Shown here: positions 27,270 to 37,799 of the stretch, piece after piece
How positions within the stretch are numbered: position 1 is the first letter of the stretch
How the letters are laid out: every line of letters begins with the position of its first letter
NCBI GenBank assembly: GCA_027022365.1
Contig: JALVYU010000026.1
Coordinates: 310,001-374,000, forward strand
DNA length: 64,000 bases
Reading direction: 5' to 3'
DNA from: Desulfurococcales archaeon
Lineage (GTDB): Archaea > Thermoproteota > Thermoprotei_A > Sulfolobales > Desulfurococcaceae
Position numbers and translations under genes: made by a program
The notes under the pieces: generated by a model
The model's input: the letters and a program-made list of their open reading frames with translations, nothing else
Database searches by the model: none
What the model was told of the DNA's origin: nothing

Positions 27270-27703
27270 TACTTCTCACCTTCTTTTTCTTTTGATTGTT
27301 CGGCTGATGTTTCTTCAACTTCTACTTGCTCTTTTAAAGACTTCTTTCGCTCGATTATCTCTTTTCTCCATTTATCACTTAGATCGAGTTTAATGATCAT
27401 TACTTTACTGGGATGTATTGGGTAGTAAACTGGTGTTTGATCAGCCTTTTTCATTTGAACCCCTTCAACATATATTCTGATCTTCCTCAGATCAACTCGG
27501 ACTACTTTGCCTTCATGGCCTTTCCAGTTACCACGCATTATCCTTACCACATCGCCCTTCCTTACCGGGAGCCTCCTTATACCATATTTTTCTCTTAGCT
27601 CGTGGCTAAGAGGTGCAGTCATTAGTTTGCGACGAATATGAAGCGGTGCATTGTAAAGTGCTTTCCTCTGCTTACTCGGTTTTGCGGAAGATGTGAGCAC
27701 CAT
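27269..27703 (-). CDS. rpl24: 50S ribosomal protein L24 (uL24)
   Basis: 144 residues. KOW motif [20 protein letters not shown] near residue 46 and the N-terminal [18 protein letters not shown] are family signatures. The acidic Lys/Glu tail of about 30 residues is longer than in many homologues. Confidence 0.96.
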   Translation of the reverse strand: MVLTSSAKPSKQRKALYNAPLHIRRKLMTAPLSHELREKYGIRRLPVRKGDVVRIMRGNWKGHEGKVVRVDLRKIRIYVEGVQMKKADQTPVYYPIHPSKVMIIKLDLSDKWRKEIIERKKSLKEQVEVEETSAEQSKEKEGEK

Positions 27704-27715
27704 ATTTTTTCACCT

Positions 27716-28138
27716 CTAGATGATCATAGTCGCAATATTTGCTATCTGAGGCCACCTCTCCGCCGCCTCTCGCGCAATGGGGCCTCTTATCTCGCTGCCC
27801 TTAGGAGAGCCTTCAGGCGTCACTATGACTACAGCATTATCCTCGAAGGCTACCCATGTACCGTCAGGTCTTCTGAAGGGTCTTCTCTGGCGCACAATTA
27901 TAGCCTTAACTACCTGCTTACGCATCTCGGGCACGCCCTTCTTAACAGTGACAACAACTAGGTCTCCAACTCCCGCTGGTGGGATTCTCCTGAGCCTGCC
28001 CTTATAGCCCGGTACCCCGATGATCTTTACCTCTTTGGCTCCACTGTTGTCCGCCACCTTAACGTAGGAGCCTACCTGTAGCCCAGTATTGATCCTTCTA
28101 CGCGACTTGACCGGCCTGCCTTTTCTTCCCTTCGGCAT
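27716..28138 (-). CDS. rpl14: 50S ribosomal protein L14 (uL14)
   Basis: 140 residues. Contains the conserved [20 protein letters not shown] and the C-terminal [20 protein letters not shown]. Its ATG overlaps the stop of S17. Confidence 0.97.
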   Translation of the reverse strand: MPKGRKGRPVKSRRRINTGLQVGSYVKVADNSGAKEVKIIGVPGYKGRLRRIPPAGVGDLVVVTVKKGVPEMRKQVVKAIIVRQRRPFRRPDGTWVAFEDNAVVIVTPEGSPKGSEIRGPIAREAAERWPQIANIATMII

Positions 28139-28485
28139 TACTTACCACCTGCCCTCTTAACTACTCCTAGAACAACGAAGGAAACAGTTTTGGCTAGAGG
28201 TCTTGTCTCTCCAACGATAACTTCGTCTCCCTCCTTCGCGTTGATGCAGGGAGGATTGTGTGCATGTATCAGTGTGTGTCTTTTCTCGTATCGCTTGTAT
28301 TTCTTAACATAATGATAGTAATCGTGTCTTACCACAACTGTTTTCTGCATCTTGGCGCTAACAACTACTCCCCTGAATATCATGCCACGAACCTTAATAT
28401 GTCCATGCCATGGGCATTTCGGGTCATCGCATTCATTCTCGGGAGGCTCTATGCCTGGTATACCGATATTTCTTGCCTTAGTCAC
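28138..28485 (-). CDS. rps17: 30S ribosomal protein S17 (uS17)
   Basis: 115 residues from a GTG. OB-fold core [20 protein letters not shown] with the preceding CPWHG segment of archaeal S17. GGTGGGGAAG lies upstream as ribosome site. Confidence 0.97.
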   Translation of the reverse strand: MTKARNIGIPGIEPPENECDDPKCPWHGHIKVRGMIFRGVVVSAKMQKTVVVRHDYYHYVKKYKRYEKRHTLIHAHNPPCINAKEGDEVIVGETRPLAKTVSFVVLGVVKRAGGK

Positions 28486-28498
28486 TCTTCTTCCCCAC

Positions 28499-28777
28499 CT
28501 ACTTAATCATATTCTTTAACCTATCTTCCGGTCTAGCTAAAATCTGAGACCCCCTAATTATTACTTTCTCTCCCGTTGGGAGAGTTATTTCGAATACTCC
28601 CTTTTGTTTAAGTAAACGTATTATGTGTTTTTTAGATGTTTCTATCAATAGGGTCTTACGTGTTTCATCGATTATTCTTCCACTCAGGCCTACCAGATTA
28701 GGATCAGGATAGTCGAGAACAATTATTTTTAGACCGATTAGTTCGTGAAAATATATGTTCTTCCTTGTTATCTTCAT
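28499..28777 (-). CDS. rnp1: Ribonuclease P protein component 1 (Rpp29/Pop4)
   Basis: 92 residues. Sm-like barrel with the family core ELIGLKIIVLDYPDPNLVGL, SGRIIDETRKTLLIE and FEITLPTGEKVIIRG. It is a subunit of RNase P, which matures tRNA 5' ends. The place between L29 and S17 is usual in archaea; no SUI1 gene is present here. Confidence 0.95.
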   Translation of the reverse strand: MKITRKNIYFHELIGLKIIVLDYPDPNLVGLSGRIIDETRKTLLIETSKKHIIRLLKQKGVFEITLPTGEKVIIRGSQILARPEDRLKNMIK

Positions 28778-28793
28778 TTCTAAAAACTTCTAG

Positions 28794-28994
28794 TTACCTC
28801 TTGATCCCAAGTTCTTCTTCACGCATTATGGTTAGTATACGGGCGATATCCCTCCTAATATTCCTTATACGAGACGTATTGGTTAGTGTACCAACTTTTG
28901 ATTGAAGTCTCAGCTTTATCAGTTCTAGTCTGAGTTCATTAAGTCTACGTAGTCTTTCTTCAGGACTCATCCTCCTTATCTCGTCAGGCTTCAT
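28794..28994 (-). CDS. rpl29: 50S ribosomal protein L29 (uL29)
   Basis: 66 residues, two-helix protein with [20 protein letters not shown] and the C-terminal [19 protein letters not shown]. Overlaps the end of S3 by 11 bases. Confidence 0.96.
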   Translation of the reverse strand: MKPDEIRRMSPEERLRRLNELRLELIKLRLQSKVGTLTNTSRIRNIRRDIARILTIMREEELGIKR

Positions 28995-29667
28995 TCACTT
29001 CTTCACCTCCCACACTGCTTTCCTCAGAGCCCTGAGGCTTTAATGTCTCGAGATCTTCTGGCTTTACATTCTTTATCTCAATATAGTCTGGAGGTCTAAC
29101 ATTTGGTTTGACTATAACAACCTCTATACCATATACACCGCGCTTTAGTAATGCCTTGCCTACAGCTCTATCAACCATGTACTCGACGACTTCACCCGCC
29201 TTATAGATCCTTCCGGCCTTCAGTTTCTCGTAGCGGGCTCTCTCGCTTCTAAGTTTACCACTGATTATTATCTCGGCGCCTACAGCACCTGCTTCCATTA
29301 CTCTTCTCAACATTGCAAGAGCTACTCTACGATAAGGTATCTCTTTCTCAAGGGCACGAACTATCCTGAAAGCGACGACACGTGCATTTAGATCTGGATC
29401 AGGTACTGATGATACGGTGATATCGGTATTTTCTAGCCCGAATCTTGTCTGGAATACTGTGGTTAGCTTTCGAATAACGCTGCCTCTCCTACCTATTATT
29501 CTTCCCGGGTACTCCGCGTATATCACTACCCTGTATCCAGTAGGGGTCTTATACAGTTCTACGCCCGCATAGCCAGCATCCTTGAAGTAATTAGCGAGGA
29601 ATTCATCCAGCATAACACGCTTCATGCTATAATCTATAAAATATGATTTTACACGTGGTCCTGTCAC
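28984..29667 (-). CDS. rps3: 30S ribosomal protein S3 (uS3)
   Basis: 227 residues. KH-domain core [20 protein letters not shown] near residue 52 and [20 protein letters not shown] near 120. Acidic C-terminal tail. Its start overlaps the stop of L22 by four bases. Confidence 0.97.
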   Translation of the reverse strand: MTGPRVKSYFIDYSMKRVMLDEFLANYFKDAGYAGVELYKTPTGYRVVIYAEYPGRIIGRRGSVIRKLTTVFQTRFGLENTDITVSSVPDPDLNARVVAFRIVRALEKEIPYRRVALAMLRRVMEAGAVGAEIIISGKLRSERARYEKLKAGRIYKAGEVVEYMVDRAVGKALLKRGVYGIEVVIVKPNVRPPDYIEIKNVKPEDLETLKPQGSEESSVGGEEVNEA

Positions 29668-30143
29668 TTCTTACCAACCTCCTTAACCACGACTTCAACA
29701 TGAGATGTTCTCTGATATTTAGGGGTGGCACGGCCGAAGGCTCTAGGCATGTATCTCTTAAGCGTTATACCCTTATGCGCCGCAATATGGACGATTACGA
29801 GGTTGTCCTTATTCAAGCCCTTGTTCTCCGCGTTTGCCTCAACATTGTCTAGAAGCTTTAAGAGATAACGTGCTGCCTTAACCGGGTATCTACCGATAGG
29901 CCACTTCCATTTATCAGCTAGTCCTCTTCTATGTGCTTGTTTACCCTTGTATCTCTTGAGGGGAACAGCTTCCTTTTTCTCAATTACTCGCTTGAGGAAC
30001 TCCTTAGCCTCGCTTAGCTTCATACCTCTTAGGACAGCGGTTACTTCTCTCATAACCTTTATAGAAACAGGTATGTCGAACTGCACGGCTTTGGCAATGT
30101 TCGACTCGTCCCTTACTTTGTAGGAGTAATGCCAAGTAGGCAT
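29664..30143 (-). CDS. rpl22: 50S ribosomal protein L22 (uL22)
   Basis: 159 residues. WHYSYKVRDESNIAKAVQFD at the start and the beta-hairpin side GITLKRYMPRAFGRATP near the C-terminus are typical. Confidence 0.97.
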   Translation of the reverse strand: MPTWHYSYKVRDESNIAKAVQFDIPVSIKVMREVTAVLRGMKLSEAKEFLKRVIEKKEAVPLKRYKGKQAHRRGLADKWKWPIGRYPVKAARYLLKLLDNVEANAENKGLNKDNLVIVHIAAHKGITLKRYMPRAFGRATPKYQRTSHVEVVVKEVGKK

Positions 30144-30156
30144 ACCTGTTCACCCC

Positions 30157-30588
30157 TTACTTGAGCGATACATACATACTGCTCCTCGTGGCCTTCAGAC
30201 CTGGTTCTCCATGTGCTACTCTCTTCGTTGTTGGGCTGAATTCTCCGAGATAATGCCCTATCATTTCCGGGATAATCCTTACAGGAATGAATTCCTTGCC
30301 GTTATATACGGCGATCGTTAAGCCCACCATTTCCGGGAGTATTATCATGTCCCTTACATGCGTCTTAATTATCGCTTTCTTCCCGGTAAGCTTCTTCGCC
30401 CGCACCTTCCTTATCTTAGCCAGCAATTTCACCTGCGCCTTAGTTAGTCCTCGTTTAAGACTACGCCTCTGTCTCGCGGGGAATAACTCTATCAGCTCAT
30501 CCAGCGGCATGTTCAGCAGTTCCTCGAGCGTCTTACCCCTGTATCTGAATTTCTTCCACTCTGGCGGTATCTCTATCTCTATCGCCAA
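30157..30588 (-). CDS. rps19: 30S ribosomal protein S19 (uS19)
   Basis: About 143 residues. [20 protein letters not shown] and the C-terminal [20 protein letters not shown] are the S19 signatures. The TTG at 30588 lies 6 bases after GAGGTG; the GTG at 30597 is inside that site and less likely. Normally it follows L2 directly; here it follows the VWA gene and has its own TATA box. Confidence 0.95.
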   Translation of the reverse strand: MAIEIEIPPEWKKFRYRGKTLEELLNMPLDELIELFPARQRRSLKRGLTKAQVKLLAKIRKVRAKKLTGKKAIIKTHVRDMIILPEMVGLTIAVYNGKEFIPVRIIPEMIGHYLGEFSPTTKRVAHGEPGLKATRSSMYVSLK

Positions 30589-30626
30589 ATTATCCACCTC
30601 TGGTAAGCATAGACATTGTATCTCGC

Positions 30627-30636
30627 TATTTATATT
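30627..30636 (-). promoter_or_regulatory. Promoter in front of S19
   Basis: AATATAAATA on the minus strand, about 40 bases before the S19 start, in the 50-base gap after the VWA gene. It would give the lower half of the ribosomal cluster its own transcript, as needed after the MoxR/VWA insertion. Confidence 0.5.
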
Positions 30637-30642
30637 GTACTC

Positions 30643-32610
30643 TTAACCTCTAACATGGATAAGTTTATCCCGTATTTTAAGGTTTAGTTTCTTCCCCAAA
30701 AGCTTGGGCAGTTCTTCAGGTGAGCCAACACACACTACCTCGACGCCCCGCGATGATAGCTCAAAAGCTACATCCTCCCGGTGAAACGGGGGAACAAAAA
30801 CTATGATTCTTCTACCTATTTTGTTGGCTCGTTCGATAACTTCAACAGGATCTTTATAATCGACCGTCTGCTCTAGATCTGTAAACAAAACAATACTGTC
30901 ACCAGGCTTTGATACCTCTATCGCACGTTCAACAGCGAGCGCAATATTGGTATATCCTCTAAATCCTTCTAGGAAAACATGGTTTAGAAAACGGCTCATC
31001 AATGAAATGGGTGAGTAGCGTCCTACCTTGTATATCCTTATTCTATCAGAAAACAATATACAATATCTTAGTAGGGGGAAGACTGTGCCAAGTGATAACA
31101 ATGCCCAGATTGAATGTTTTAGCATAGATCCGCTTACATCGATTAATGCTGTGAGACGCTGTATTCTTTTCCTATCCTTTCTCGCGATAACGTAGTTGTA
31201 TCTTATATAATTGTAGAGTGTTTTTCTGACATTGAGTTTACCTGAATAGATTGACTCGATGTACTTCTTAGACTTTGTATCTCCTCTGACGATTTTCATT
31301 AATATTTTTCTGCTAAGTATAATCGCTCTCCTTAATACGTCATCGCTTATCTGTCTCTCTGTTCTTATCAAATCAAAAATCCTGTATCCGATATACTCTA
31401 TAGCATCCGAAGCCCTACTAGACAAGAACTTTATAATATTCCTTTTATCCTGTTTTAATAATGATTCATACAAAGGCATTAATTCGGATGATAGATTATG
31501 TGGTTCGATCTTATCTAGAAACATAAATGAATAGTCTATGTAGGCCGGATTACCCGTTATTAGATAATCCATATATGCAGCGAGCGCTTTTCCGAGAAAG
31601 GCCTTACTTTTTAACGAGCTATTCCTTATTTTTCCCGGACTACTGATCGATGACAACGTAAATAAATCGAGGCGAGCGAGAACCTCCTCAAGACCCGCAT
31701 TCCTGTATATTTTTGATGCGATCCTCATACGCTCATGTATGGGTAGTTTTTGAATATCCTTTGCGATCTTATCGGCGTCATCGTCCCTGATCTTCTTCCT
31801 TAGATATTCAAGGGTATAGGGACCAAGATAACTATCATGTGCTAATCTTGTTTTCTCAGCGATCTGACCGAGCTTCCTCCAAGAATTTGGCGAGGAAATT
31901 ATGCCTTCATTAATTCTTTTCCTAAGCTCGGCTCTTATCGTCTTATCTATTCGTACATTATGCCCGTAGTAGAGATCCGTAAATCTCAGTAGTTTTTCTA
32001 TGCTCATTCGAGAGAGCATATTCTGATCTATTATTTTTGACCAAAGTGCACTAGGAATTTCTTTCAGATACTTGAACAAGTCTTGTAGCTTTATTTCTCT
32101 TTTAAACATACCATCGAGTTTCTCGGAATAAATCGACTTATCGACTATTAGTCGTCCGTCCCTAGACCTTACTAGATATCCATGTTTTCTCAACCATATA
32201 TAATCAAGAATGTCCACTGAAGAACTATTCTTCCTAAAAATCCATGAAACTGTTGTCTTCCTCTTTCTAAAGAGTCTTTTCAGGATAGTCATTTCCCCAT
32301 CATATACTATCTTTTCTTCCACTCCATGATTTGTAGCTGGGTATTTCGATGATATCTTATTGTCCCCAAAAACCGAATTGTAGAGCTCGTCGAGTAAGTC
32401 GTTATATTCCTTTCTTGCACCAGTTAAAGCTTTAAGAGTTGTACATAGTTCTATAAATGCGATCTCTTTATCCACGGAAACAGACTCGGTTGATTTCCTA
32501 CTGATCAGATATTCATAGCATCTCTGAAGATTTTCCCGGATCCTGTTATCCAGCACGGATAAGTTTAAAGCATTCATTTTATCTGAGTAGCTCTTCGACA
32601 ACGTTCTCAT
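30643..32610 (-). CDS. VWA-domain protein, partner of MoxR
   Basis: 655 residues; soluble. The C-terminal von Willebrand A domain has a complete MIDAS metal site: LIDVSGSM near residue 490, GYTNIALA near 555 and LFTDLEQ near 580. The first 450 residues are helical and basic, like the CoxE/ViaA-type partners of MoxR ATPases. It starts within the MoxR gene (32-base overlap; an ATG at 32577 just after the MoxR stop is an alternative), so the two are coupled. Such pairs act as chaperones that assemble or insert metals into complexes; the client here is unknown. It lies inside the ribosomal cluster, between L2 and S19. Confidence 0.88.
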   Translation of the reverse strand: MRTLSKSYSDKMNALNLSVLDNRIRENLQRCYEYLISRKSTESVSVDKEIAFIELCTTLKALTGARKEYNDLLDELYNSVFGDNKISSKYPATNHGVEEKIVYDGEMTILKRLFRKRKTTVSWIFRKNSSSVDILDYIWLRKHGYLVRSRDGRLIVDKSIYSEKLDGMFKREIKLQDLFKYLKEIPSALWSKIIDQNMLSRMSIEKLLRFTDLYYGHNVRIDKTIRAELRKRINEGIISSPNSWRKLGQIAEKTRLAHDSYLGPYTLEYLRKKIRDDDADKIAKDIQKLPIHERMRIASKIYRNAGLEEVLARLDLFTLSSISSPGKIRNSSLKSKAFLGKALAAYMDYLITGNPAYIDYSFMFLDKIEPHNLSSELMPLYESLLKQDKRNIIKFLSSRASDAIEYIGYRIFDLIRTERQISDDVLRRAIILSRKILMKIVRGDTKSKKYIESIYSGKLNVRKTLYNYIRYNYVIARKDRKRIQRLTALIDVSGSMLKHSIWALLSLGTVFPLLRYCILFSDRIRIYKVGRYSPISLMSRFLNHVFLEGFRGYTNIALAVERAIEVSKPGDSIVLFTDLEQTVDYKDPVEVIERANKIGRRIIVFVPPFHREDVAFELSSRGVEVVCVGSPEELPKLLGKKLNLKIRDKLIHVRG

Positions 32611-33520
32611 CCTCAGGATCTTTTAGCAACACTGATCTACCGGCTTCCAGAAGATCATGCTTGTCTGCTTTCATCTTATTCTTAGCCTTGGCGAGCATAG
32701 CGGTAATAGTTAGCCACGACACTAAATCAGCTGTTCCAGGTTTATAGACTGCTCTCCGTCGAAGCTCCTTAACTACTCTTATTGCCTTAGATATAAGTTC
32801 ATCTGTTATGTACCTTGCTAATCCGCCGAGCCTTAGCATTATAATGTTATACTCCTCCTCAGGGGTAGGATATCTAAACTCTATCCTGATGAGGCGCCTC
32901 ATGAACGCATCACTTAACTCGTTCTGAGCAATGTCTAAGGGGTTGCTCGTCATTATTATTTGGAAGCCGTCACCACGCTGATAATAGGTTTTCCGAAGCT
33001 CTGGTACAATTATGCGTCTCTTATCAATAATATCTAGTAATAGGTTTTGGAAGCCTTCATTGCTTCTCCTTATCTCATCTATGAGTACACCGGTGTCAAG
33101 TATAAGTGCGGCCAGTAATGGGCGTGGAATAAAGCTTTCCTCGTTGAACCCTTTGGCCATCGCTATTGCTGGGTGAAAATCCCCTATAACTCTATATTCA
33201 TCATAGCTCTCGCTACATGGGAGGACAAACGCAGATTTTCCAGCCCAGAGCGATAATATTGCTTCTCCGATCTCGGTCTTCCCGGTCCCCGGGGGTCCTT
33301 CATAGAGTACCGGCCTATTATTCATGAAAGCAGCAATCGTTAAGTAAACTATATACGGTTTTACGATCAGCTTATACGTTTCTCTTAGGTATTTTATTAT
33401 TAAATCTGGTGAACGTACTTTCGGTACTTTCTTGATCACTGGGTCATAAATCTCTTTAACCTTAACAATTATTGGATCTTCATCCACTTCTGACCCCAGA
33501 GAATTAGAGGCTTTAAGCAT
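32579..33520 (-). CDS. MoxR-type AAA+ ATPase
   Basis: 313 residues. Walker A YEGPPGTGKTEIGEA near residue 74, Walker B LIDEIRRSNEGFQN near 148, sensor 1 MTSNP and the arginine finger region DAFMRRLIRIEF. MoxR ATPases work with a VWA protein as chaperones for complex or cofactor assembly. It overlaps the downstream VWA gene and is divergent from the small gene at 33560. Confidence 0.92.
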   Translation of the reverse strand: MLKASNSLGSEVDEDPIIVKVKEIYDPVIKKVPKVRSPDLIIKYLRETYKLIVKPYIVYLTIAAFMNNRPVLYEGPPGTGKTEIGEAILSLWAGKSAFVLPCSESYDEYRVIGDFHPAIAMAKGFNEESFIPRPLLAALILDTGVLIDEIRRSNEGFQNLLLDIIDKRRIIVPELRKTYYQRGDGFQIIMTSNPLDIAQNELSDAFMRRLIRIEFRYPTPEEEYNIIMLRLGGLARYITDELISKAIRVVKELRRRAVYKPGTADLVSWLTITAMLAKAKNKMKADKHDLLEAGRSVLLKDPEDENVVEELLR

Positions 33521-33559
33521 CTATTATAGACAACGGATAATCAAATATGTGGTGAAATA

Positions 33560-33910
33560 ATGCTAGTTATAAAGAAATGCTTCACTATTGAGGGTAGCGA
33601 CACCGTATGGGTTGAGTTGGTGTGCAGCGATAAAGGTTTATCTATAAGGGTTATAGGGCGCGAACCACTATATCGTTCTCGACGCTTATCAAGAACTTTT
33701 GACAAATACATTAAAAGACTGGTGGGTTCTAGGGGTACTGCTTTAGAGGAGCGTGTATTGACCGGTAATCCTGTGATTGCTGGGTATAAGCGTTTGGAGG
33801 ATAAACTGTACATTATTCTTGAGATAAGCTCTACACGGCTATACGTACCGGTGGAGAAAGAGAAACTTGTTAGGCGATGTATTAAAATGTTATACAGCAG
33901 ACAGAGCTAG
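33560..33910 (+). CDS. Small protein of unknown function, opposing the ribosomal cluster
   Basis: 116 residues, basic and beta-rich, no membrane segment or known motif recognised. GGTGAAATA before the ATG is a fair ribosome site, and the frame has normal codon use (an overlapping 90-codon minus-strand frame looks like its shadow). It is divergent from MoxR and convergent with L2, the only plus-strand gene in over 21 kb. It may belong functionally to the MoxR/VWA insert. Confidence 0.6.
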   Translation: MLVIKKCFTIEGSDTVWVELVCSDKGLSIRVIGREPLYRSRRLSRTFDKYIKRLVGSRGTALEERVLTGNPVIAGYKRLEDKLYIILEISSTRLYVPVEKEKLVRRCIKMLYSRQS

Positions 33911-33956
33911 TACATTGTGTTAAATTAAATAGTTTGATTATTCAGTAAAATACGTG

Positions 33957-34676
33957 TCAGCCTTTCCTTCTACCCGTTCTTCTTGCAGCGATATGTCCTA
34001 CCTTCCTACCTGGAGGCGTCTCTCTCGCAACTGTTGATGGTTTGCCTACGTGCTGGTGGCTACCACCACCGTGCGGATGGCTGACAGCATTCATTGCAAC
34101 TCCACGTACTTTGGGCCATTTGTGAGCTTTTGCCTTCCACTTGTAATACGAGTTGCCTGCTTTGAGGAGTGGTTTCTCTGTTCTTCCGCCGCCTGCTATT
34201 ACGCCTATTGTTGCCCTAGCAGTATTTGGTACCTCTATGATCTTGCCGCTGGGTAATTGGACATGTGTTTTGGCTCCAGCTCTTCCAACAATAAGTGCAT
34301 AAGCACCGGACGATCTGACAAATTTTCCGCCATCACCAGGCCTCTTCTCTATGTTGCATACCTGTGTTCCTTCTGGTATATTTCCTATAGGCAGTATGTT
34401 GCCGTTAGCTATCTTTGCATGCGGGCCTATCTCAATGATCTGGCCAACATATAGGCCTTCAACAGCAGGTGTTAGGAACTCTGCGCCGTTCTCTAGAACT
34501 ATTTTTGCGAGGGGGACCCATCTGCCAGGATCATGTATGAGATCTAGTACTTTACCCTTCATTGTCTTATCGGTTACGAGGGGTGGATATTTAGCAGGTC
34601 CCTTCTTTAGGTGCTTAGGGCTCCTGAAGGTCGGTGAACCGCGTCCCATGCGCTGAGGAAGTATACGCTTACCCAT
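33957..34676 (-). CDS. rpl2: 50S ribosomal protein L2 (uL2)
   Basis: 239 residues, archaeal length. Conserved WPKVRGVAMNAVSHPHGGGS close to the peptidyl transferase centre, with the functional His, and the start GKRILPQRMGRGSPTFRSP. In nearly all prokaryotes S19 follows; here 3.3 kb of other genes intervene. Confidence 0.97.
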   Translation of the reverse strand: MGKRILPQRMGRGSPTFRSPKHLKKGPAKYPPLVTDKTMKGKVLDLIHDPGRWVPLAKIVLENGAEFLTPAVEGLYVGQIIEIGPHAKIANGNILPIGNIPEGTQVCNIEKRPGDGGKFVRSSGAYALIVGRAGAKTHVQLPSGKIIEVPNTARATIGVIAGGGRTEKPLLKAGNSYYKWKAKAHKWPKVRGVAMNAVSHPHGGGSHQHVGKPSTVARETPPGRKVGHIAARRTGRRKG

Positions 34677-34687
34677 ACATGTTCACC

Positions 34688-34963
34688 TCATATTAGGCCT
34701 AGCTGTGATGCGACCTCACTTGCCTTATACTCAGGGGTTAGTCTAACGTAAGCTTTTTTCTCGCCACGTGGCGTTATCAGTGTTCGCACCTTCTCTACTT
34801 TAACGCCAAATATTAGTTCTACGGCGCGCTTTATGTCGGGCTTGGTTGCTGTCCTATCTACTATGAATGTCAGTGTGTTTTCTTTATCTATGAGTGTTAA
34901 TGCCTTCTCGCTATGTACGGGCCTGATTATTATCTTGTATAATCTGGCTTCATCACTGGTCAT
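34688..34963 (-). CDS. rpl23: 50S ribosomal protein L23 (uL23)
   Basis: 91 residues. [20 protein letters not shown] and the [20 protein letters not shown] segment that lines the exit tunnel site. Overlaps the stop of L4 by four bases. Confidence 0.97.
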   Translation of the reverse strand: MTSDEARLYKIIIRPVHSEKALTLIDKENTLTFIVDRTATKPDIKRAVELIFGVKVEKVRTLITPRGEKKAYVRLTPEYKASEVASQLGLI

Positions 34964-35775
34964 AGCAGTTTCACCTCATATTTAGTGGCTATGTCTTGGA
35001 GGGCTGATAAACTGTAAACGGTTAGTCTTCCTGGCTCACCGCCTGGAGCTAGATGGAGTATGCCGAGGTTGTTCGGAGTAGCTATATCCACGCCCGGGAA
35101 GTTCCTAACAGCACGTGCTAGTGGTACGTCATAGCTGGTTAGCACAAATAATATGCTTCTAGGCTCCACATATTTTCTTCCTCTCATCTTTCCTCTCCCA
35201 GTCCTGATCCTTATCCGCTCATAACTCCTCTCGATGTCCTGCCAAACACCAATTGTTTTCAAGAACACCCTTGCCTCTTTCGCTGTCTTGACGTCTTTCT
35301 CAACATCGTCATCAATGATTATTGGTAGCTTATCTCTCGAGAAAACATGTCCACGAGCCCTCACGATCTCGGGCACAGAGGTTGCAGCGATAGCCGAAGC
35401 TGTAGCCAAGGCTTTTTCTCTCTTATTTATCCTTTCATGGAGTTTCTCGTCCGGACGAGGCGGGAATGCTGCGTGGCCTCCCCTAGCAAATACTACGAAG
35501 GCTGCACGGCCATTGGGAAGTCTTGGGACTCTCGCAATACCTCTACCTACTCCGAAGCTTCTGGCTGTTGTTCTCCTACCAGCCATCGGGTCTCTGCCCT
35601 TGGGCTGGAGCATAGCGGTGAATGCGGATAGGTACGCTCTCCTTATAAGGTCTCTTCTTATCGGCAGGCTGAAGATTATGGGTAGATCGATGGTTCTCAC
35701 TGTTTTTCCGTCTATGCCTATAACTTCTCCCGTCTTAGACTCGAGCTTGTAGGGTACCAGGATCGACCAGGTCAT
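34960..35775 (-). CDS. rpl4: 50S ribosomal protein L4 (uL4)
   Basis: 271 residues, long archaeal/eukaryal type. The loop [20 protein letters not shown] extends into the exit tunnel; the C-terminal half is typical of L4e. Two bases after L3. Confidence 0.97.
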   Translation of the reverse strand: MTWSILVPYKLESKTGEVIGIDGKTVRTIDLPIIFSLPIRRDLIRRAYLSAFTAMLQPKGRDPMAGRRTTARSFGVGRGIARVPRLPNGRAAFVVFARGGHAAFPPRPDEKLHERINKREKALATASAIAATSVPEIVRARGHVFSRDKLPIIIDDDVEKDVKTAKEARVFLKTIGVWQDIERSYERIRIRTGRGKMRGRKYVEPRSILFVLTSYDVPLARAVRNFPGVDIATPNNLGILHLAPGGEPGRLTVYSLSALQDIATKYEVKLL

Positions 35776-35777
35776 GT

Positions 35778-36905
35778 TTATACACCTTGTTTGCTCTCGT
35801 GGCTAACGTAGATAATCTCCGGGGCTGCTTCAGGCTTCCACTCCGGAGGCCTTATCGGTTCACGGAGCACGAGTAGCCTCTTTCTAACGCCTATGACGCT
35901 TCCATGAAGCATGAGGTAGGGTCCGAAGACGAGCCCGTATCCAAGGAATCCTCCTTTAGGCGTGATCTCCCAGCCGTTCTTTCCTATCTTTATTATTCGT
36001 TTGTTGTACTCTGTTCTCCTATGGAATCCCATTTGTCCTGCCTGAGGTGTCTCACTCATTGTTCCGAATCCTGGGCTTCTAGAGCCTATTTTTCTGCTCC
36101 CTTTTCTATGCTTATGCCATCTGGGTAGTTCCTTGACGCCAAATCTCTTGACAACACCCTGGAATCCCTTACCCTTAGTTACACCTATGACGTCGATGAA
36201 TTGTCCTTCTCTAAACACATCCCATACAGCAACGTATTTGCCAAGGAGCCCCGCAGCATAATCTAGTTGTTCCTCGACACTTGTTCCACCGCCGATCTTT
36301 ATTTCGACTATCTCTGGCTTCTTCTTACCGATCCCCGAGAGTACTGGTATGGTGGACGCTATGACGCGGATCTCATCGGGGTCGCTGGCCTTGATCTTGG
36401 CTATTTTTTCTTCATGATACTTCACAACGAATTTGTAACCGCCATTCTCGGGTTTAACGAGTCCGGGATTAACTTTTCTAAGTCCGCGAAGATATTTACG
36501 GGTCAACTCCTCGGGGGTCATCTCGATGAATGGGTTGTCCTTGTAGATCTCATCTAGAAGCGTTGTTAATGATTCTGTCGGGTCTTTCCAGACCTCGCCT
36601 ATCGAGAGCAGCCCTGACATTGGGAATCGCTTATATGCTCTTATTCCGAGTACAAGCATTGGCGGTGCATCAAGTATTGTTACTGGTACGAATATCTCTT
36701 TGCCAGTAGTGTCTCTATTAGGCCTGTCATCGATGACCAGTATATGGGTCATTCCAGCCTTGTAAGCAGCATATCCTAATAATTTCGGCTTATCTAGAAC
36801 GATCTCAGGCCAACTCCTGACACGTGGCACTATCTTGCTTGCACGCTTACGTGGTCTTACCCCAAGGCTTCCATGTCTTGGCGCACTGTGTTTTCTATGG
36901 CCCAT
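35778..36905 (-). CDS. rpl3: 50S ribosomal protein L3 (uL3)
   Basis: 375 residues from ATG 36905 (AGGTGA upstream; the GTG at 36914 lies in that site). [20 protein letters not shown] at the start and the central [17 protein letters not shown] are diagnostic. First ribosomal gene of the cluster, 45 bases after the methyltransferase. Confidence 0.97.
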   Translation of the reverse strand: MGHRKHSAPRHGSLGVRPRKRASKIVPRVRSWPEIVLDKPKLLGYAAYKAGMTHILVIDDRPNRDTTGKEIFVPVTILDAPPMLVLGIRAYKRFPMSGLLSIGEVWKDPTESLTTLLDEIYKDNPFIEMTPEELTRKYLRGLRKVNPGLVKPENGGYKFVVKYHEEKIAKIKASDPDEIRVIASTIPVLSGIGKKKPEIVEIKIGGGTSVEEQLDYAAGLLGKYVAVWDVFREGQFIDVIGVTKGKGFQGVVKRFGVKELPRWHKHRKGSRKIGSRSPGFGTMSETPQAGQMGFHRRTEYNKRIIKIGKNGWEITPKGGFLGYGLVFGPYLMLHGSVIGVRKRLLVLREPIRPPEWKPEAAPEIIYVSHESKQGV

Positions 36906-36959
36906 CGTCTTCACCTGCCATGCCGGACTATCTTACAATACTTAGGGTATTATAAAACC

Positions 36960-37799
36960 TCACTTCCGGATTAATAAATTAATCAGCCCTAGGGTTATTA
37001 TGAGTGCCTCTTCTGTTCTTATAGTTTTCACGTGTTGTCCCGGTACAGTATTCCATATGTATTTTATTCTGTCTTCTAGTTCCCAGCCTTCATTCTCAGC
37101 GATCTCATATAGTCCTCCATACGGAGAACCGAATAAGACAAGCAGTCTACTCTTATTGAACAAGGCTCTCCTTATATCTTCGGCTTTAGGGATAACGCCA
37201 TACTTACTTGTAGCAATTATACATGTGCTTGTGCCTTGTTTTCTCTCTATAATGTTCTTAAGTGAACGCTCAAAATCTATAGAAGGGCCTAAATAAACAT
37301 TGGGGTCATATTTATCAATATATTTACCAATAAGCCTATATGTGTCAATTATTCTAACTAATCCCAAGCCCTCACGTATATTCGATTCATTATCTATGAT
37401 CAGGACTTCTTTCTTTAATCCACAATCAGCTGTAAACTTATCATTTCTCCTACGAATTAAACAAACACGTATCTCGTTAGGCCTAGGTTTCATTGATACA
37501 TCATATATATTCAGTCTTAGAGGGGGGAGAGCTCCTACAAACTTTAGGTCTTTGTCGAGAGGCATTAGTTTTTTACGGAGGTATGGGGGGATAATTAAGT
37601 AGTTATGTATCTTCTTTATTAGAGATTTAATCTTCTTATCTATAGTTCGTGGAATAAAACTATCGTAATATATAATAATTTTCTTAGTCCCGAAGATCGA
37701 TGCATACCTGATTATTTGATAAATTTTTAATGTACGGAGTAAAAGACCGTGTTCTATAGAAACAACACTTGATGGCAGAGCTATTTCAAAAGAAAACAT
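36960..37799 (-). CDS. SPOUT-class RNA methyltransferase (COG2106/SPOUT1-like)
   Basis: 279 residues. The C-terminal LFGSPYGGLYEIAE followed by WNTVPGQHVKTIRTEEALII forms the trefoil-knot SAM site of SPOUT enzymes, and the conserved location before L3 matches the archaeal family related to human C9orf114. It probably methylates an rRNA base. Its ATG overlaps the stop of the 36-residue ORF (TAATG). Confidence 0.88.
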   Translation of the reverse strand: MFSFEIALPSSVVSIEHGLLLRTLKIYQIIRYASIFGTKKIIIYYDSFIPRTIDKKIKSLIKKIHNYLIIPPYLRKKLMPLDKDLKFVGALPPLRLNIYDVSMKPRPNEIRVCLIRRRNDKFTADCGLKKEVLIIDNESNIREGLGLVRIIDTYRLIGKYIDKYDPNVYLGPSIDFERSLKNIIERKQGTSTCIIATSKYGVIPKAEDIRRALFNKSRLLVLFGSPYGGLYEIAENEGWELEDRIKYIWNTVPGQHVKTIRTEEALIITLGLINLLIRK

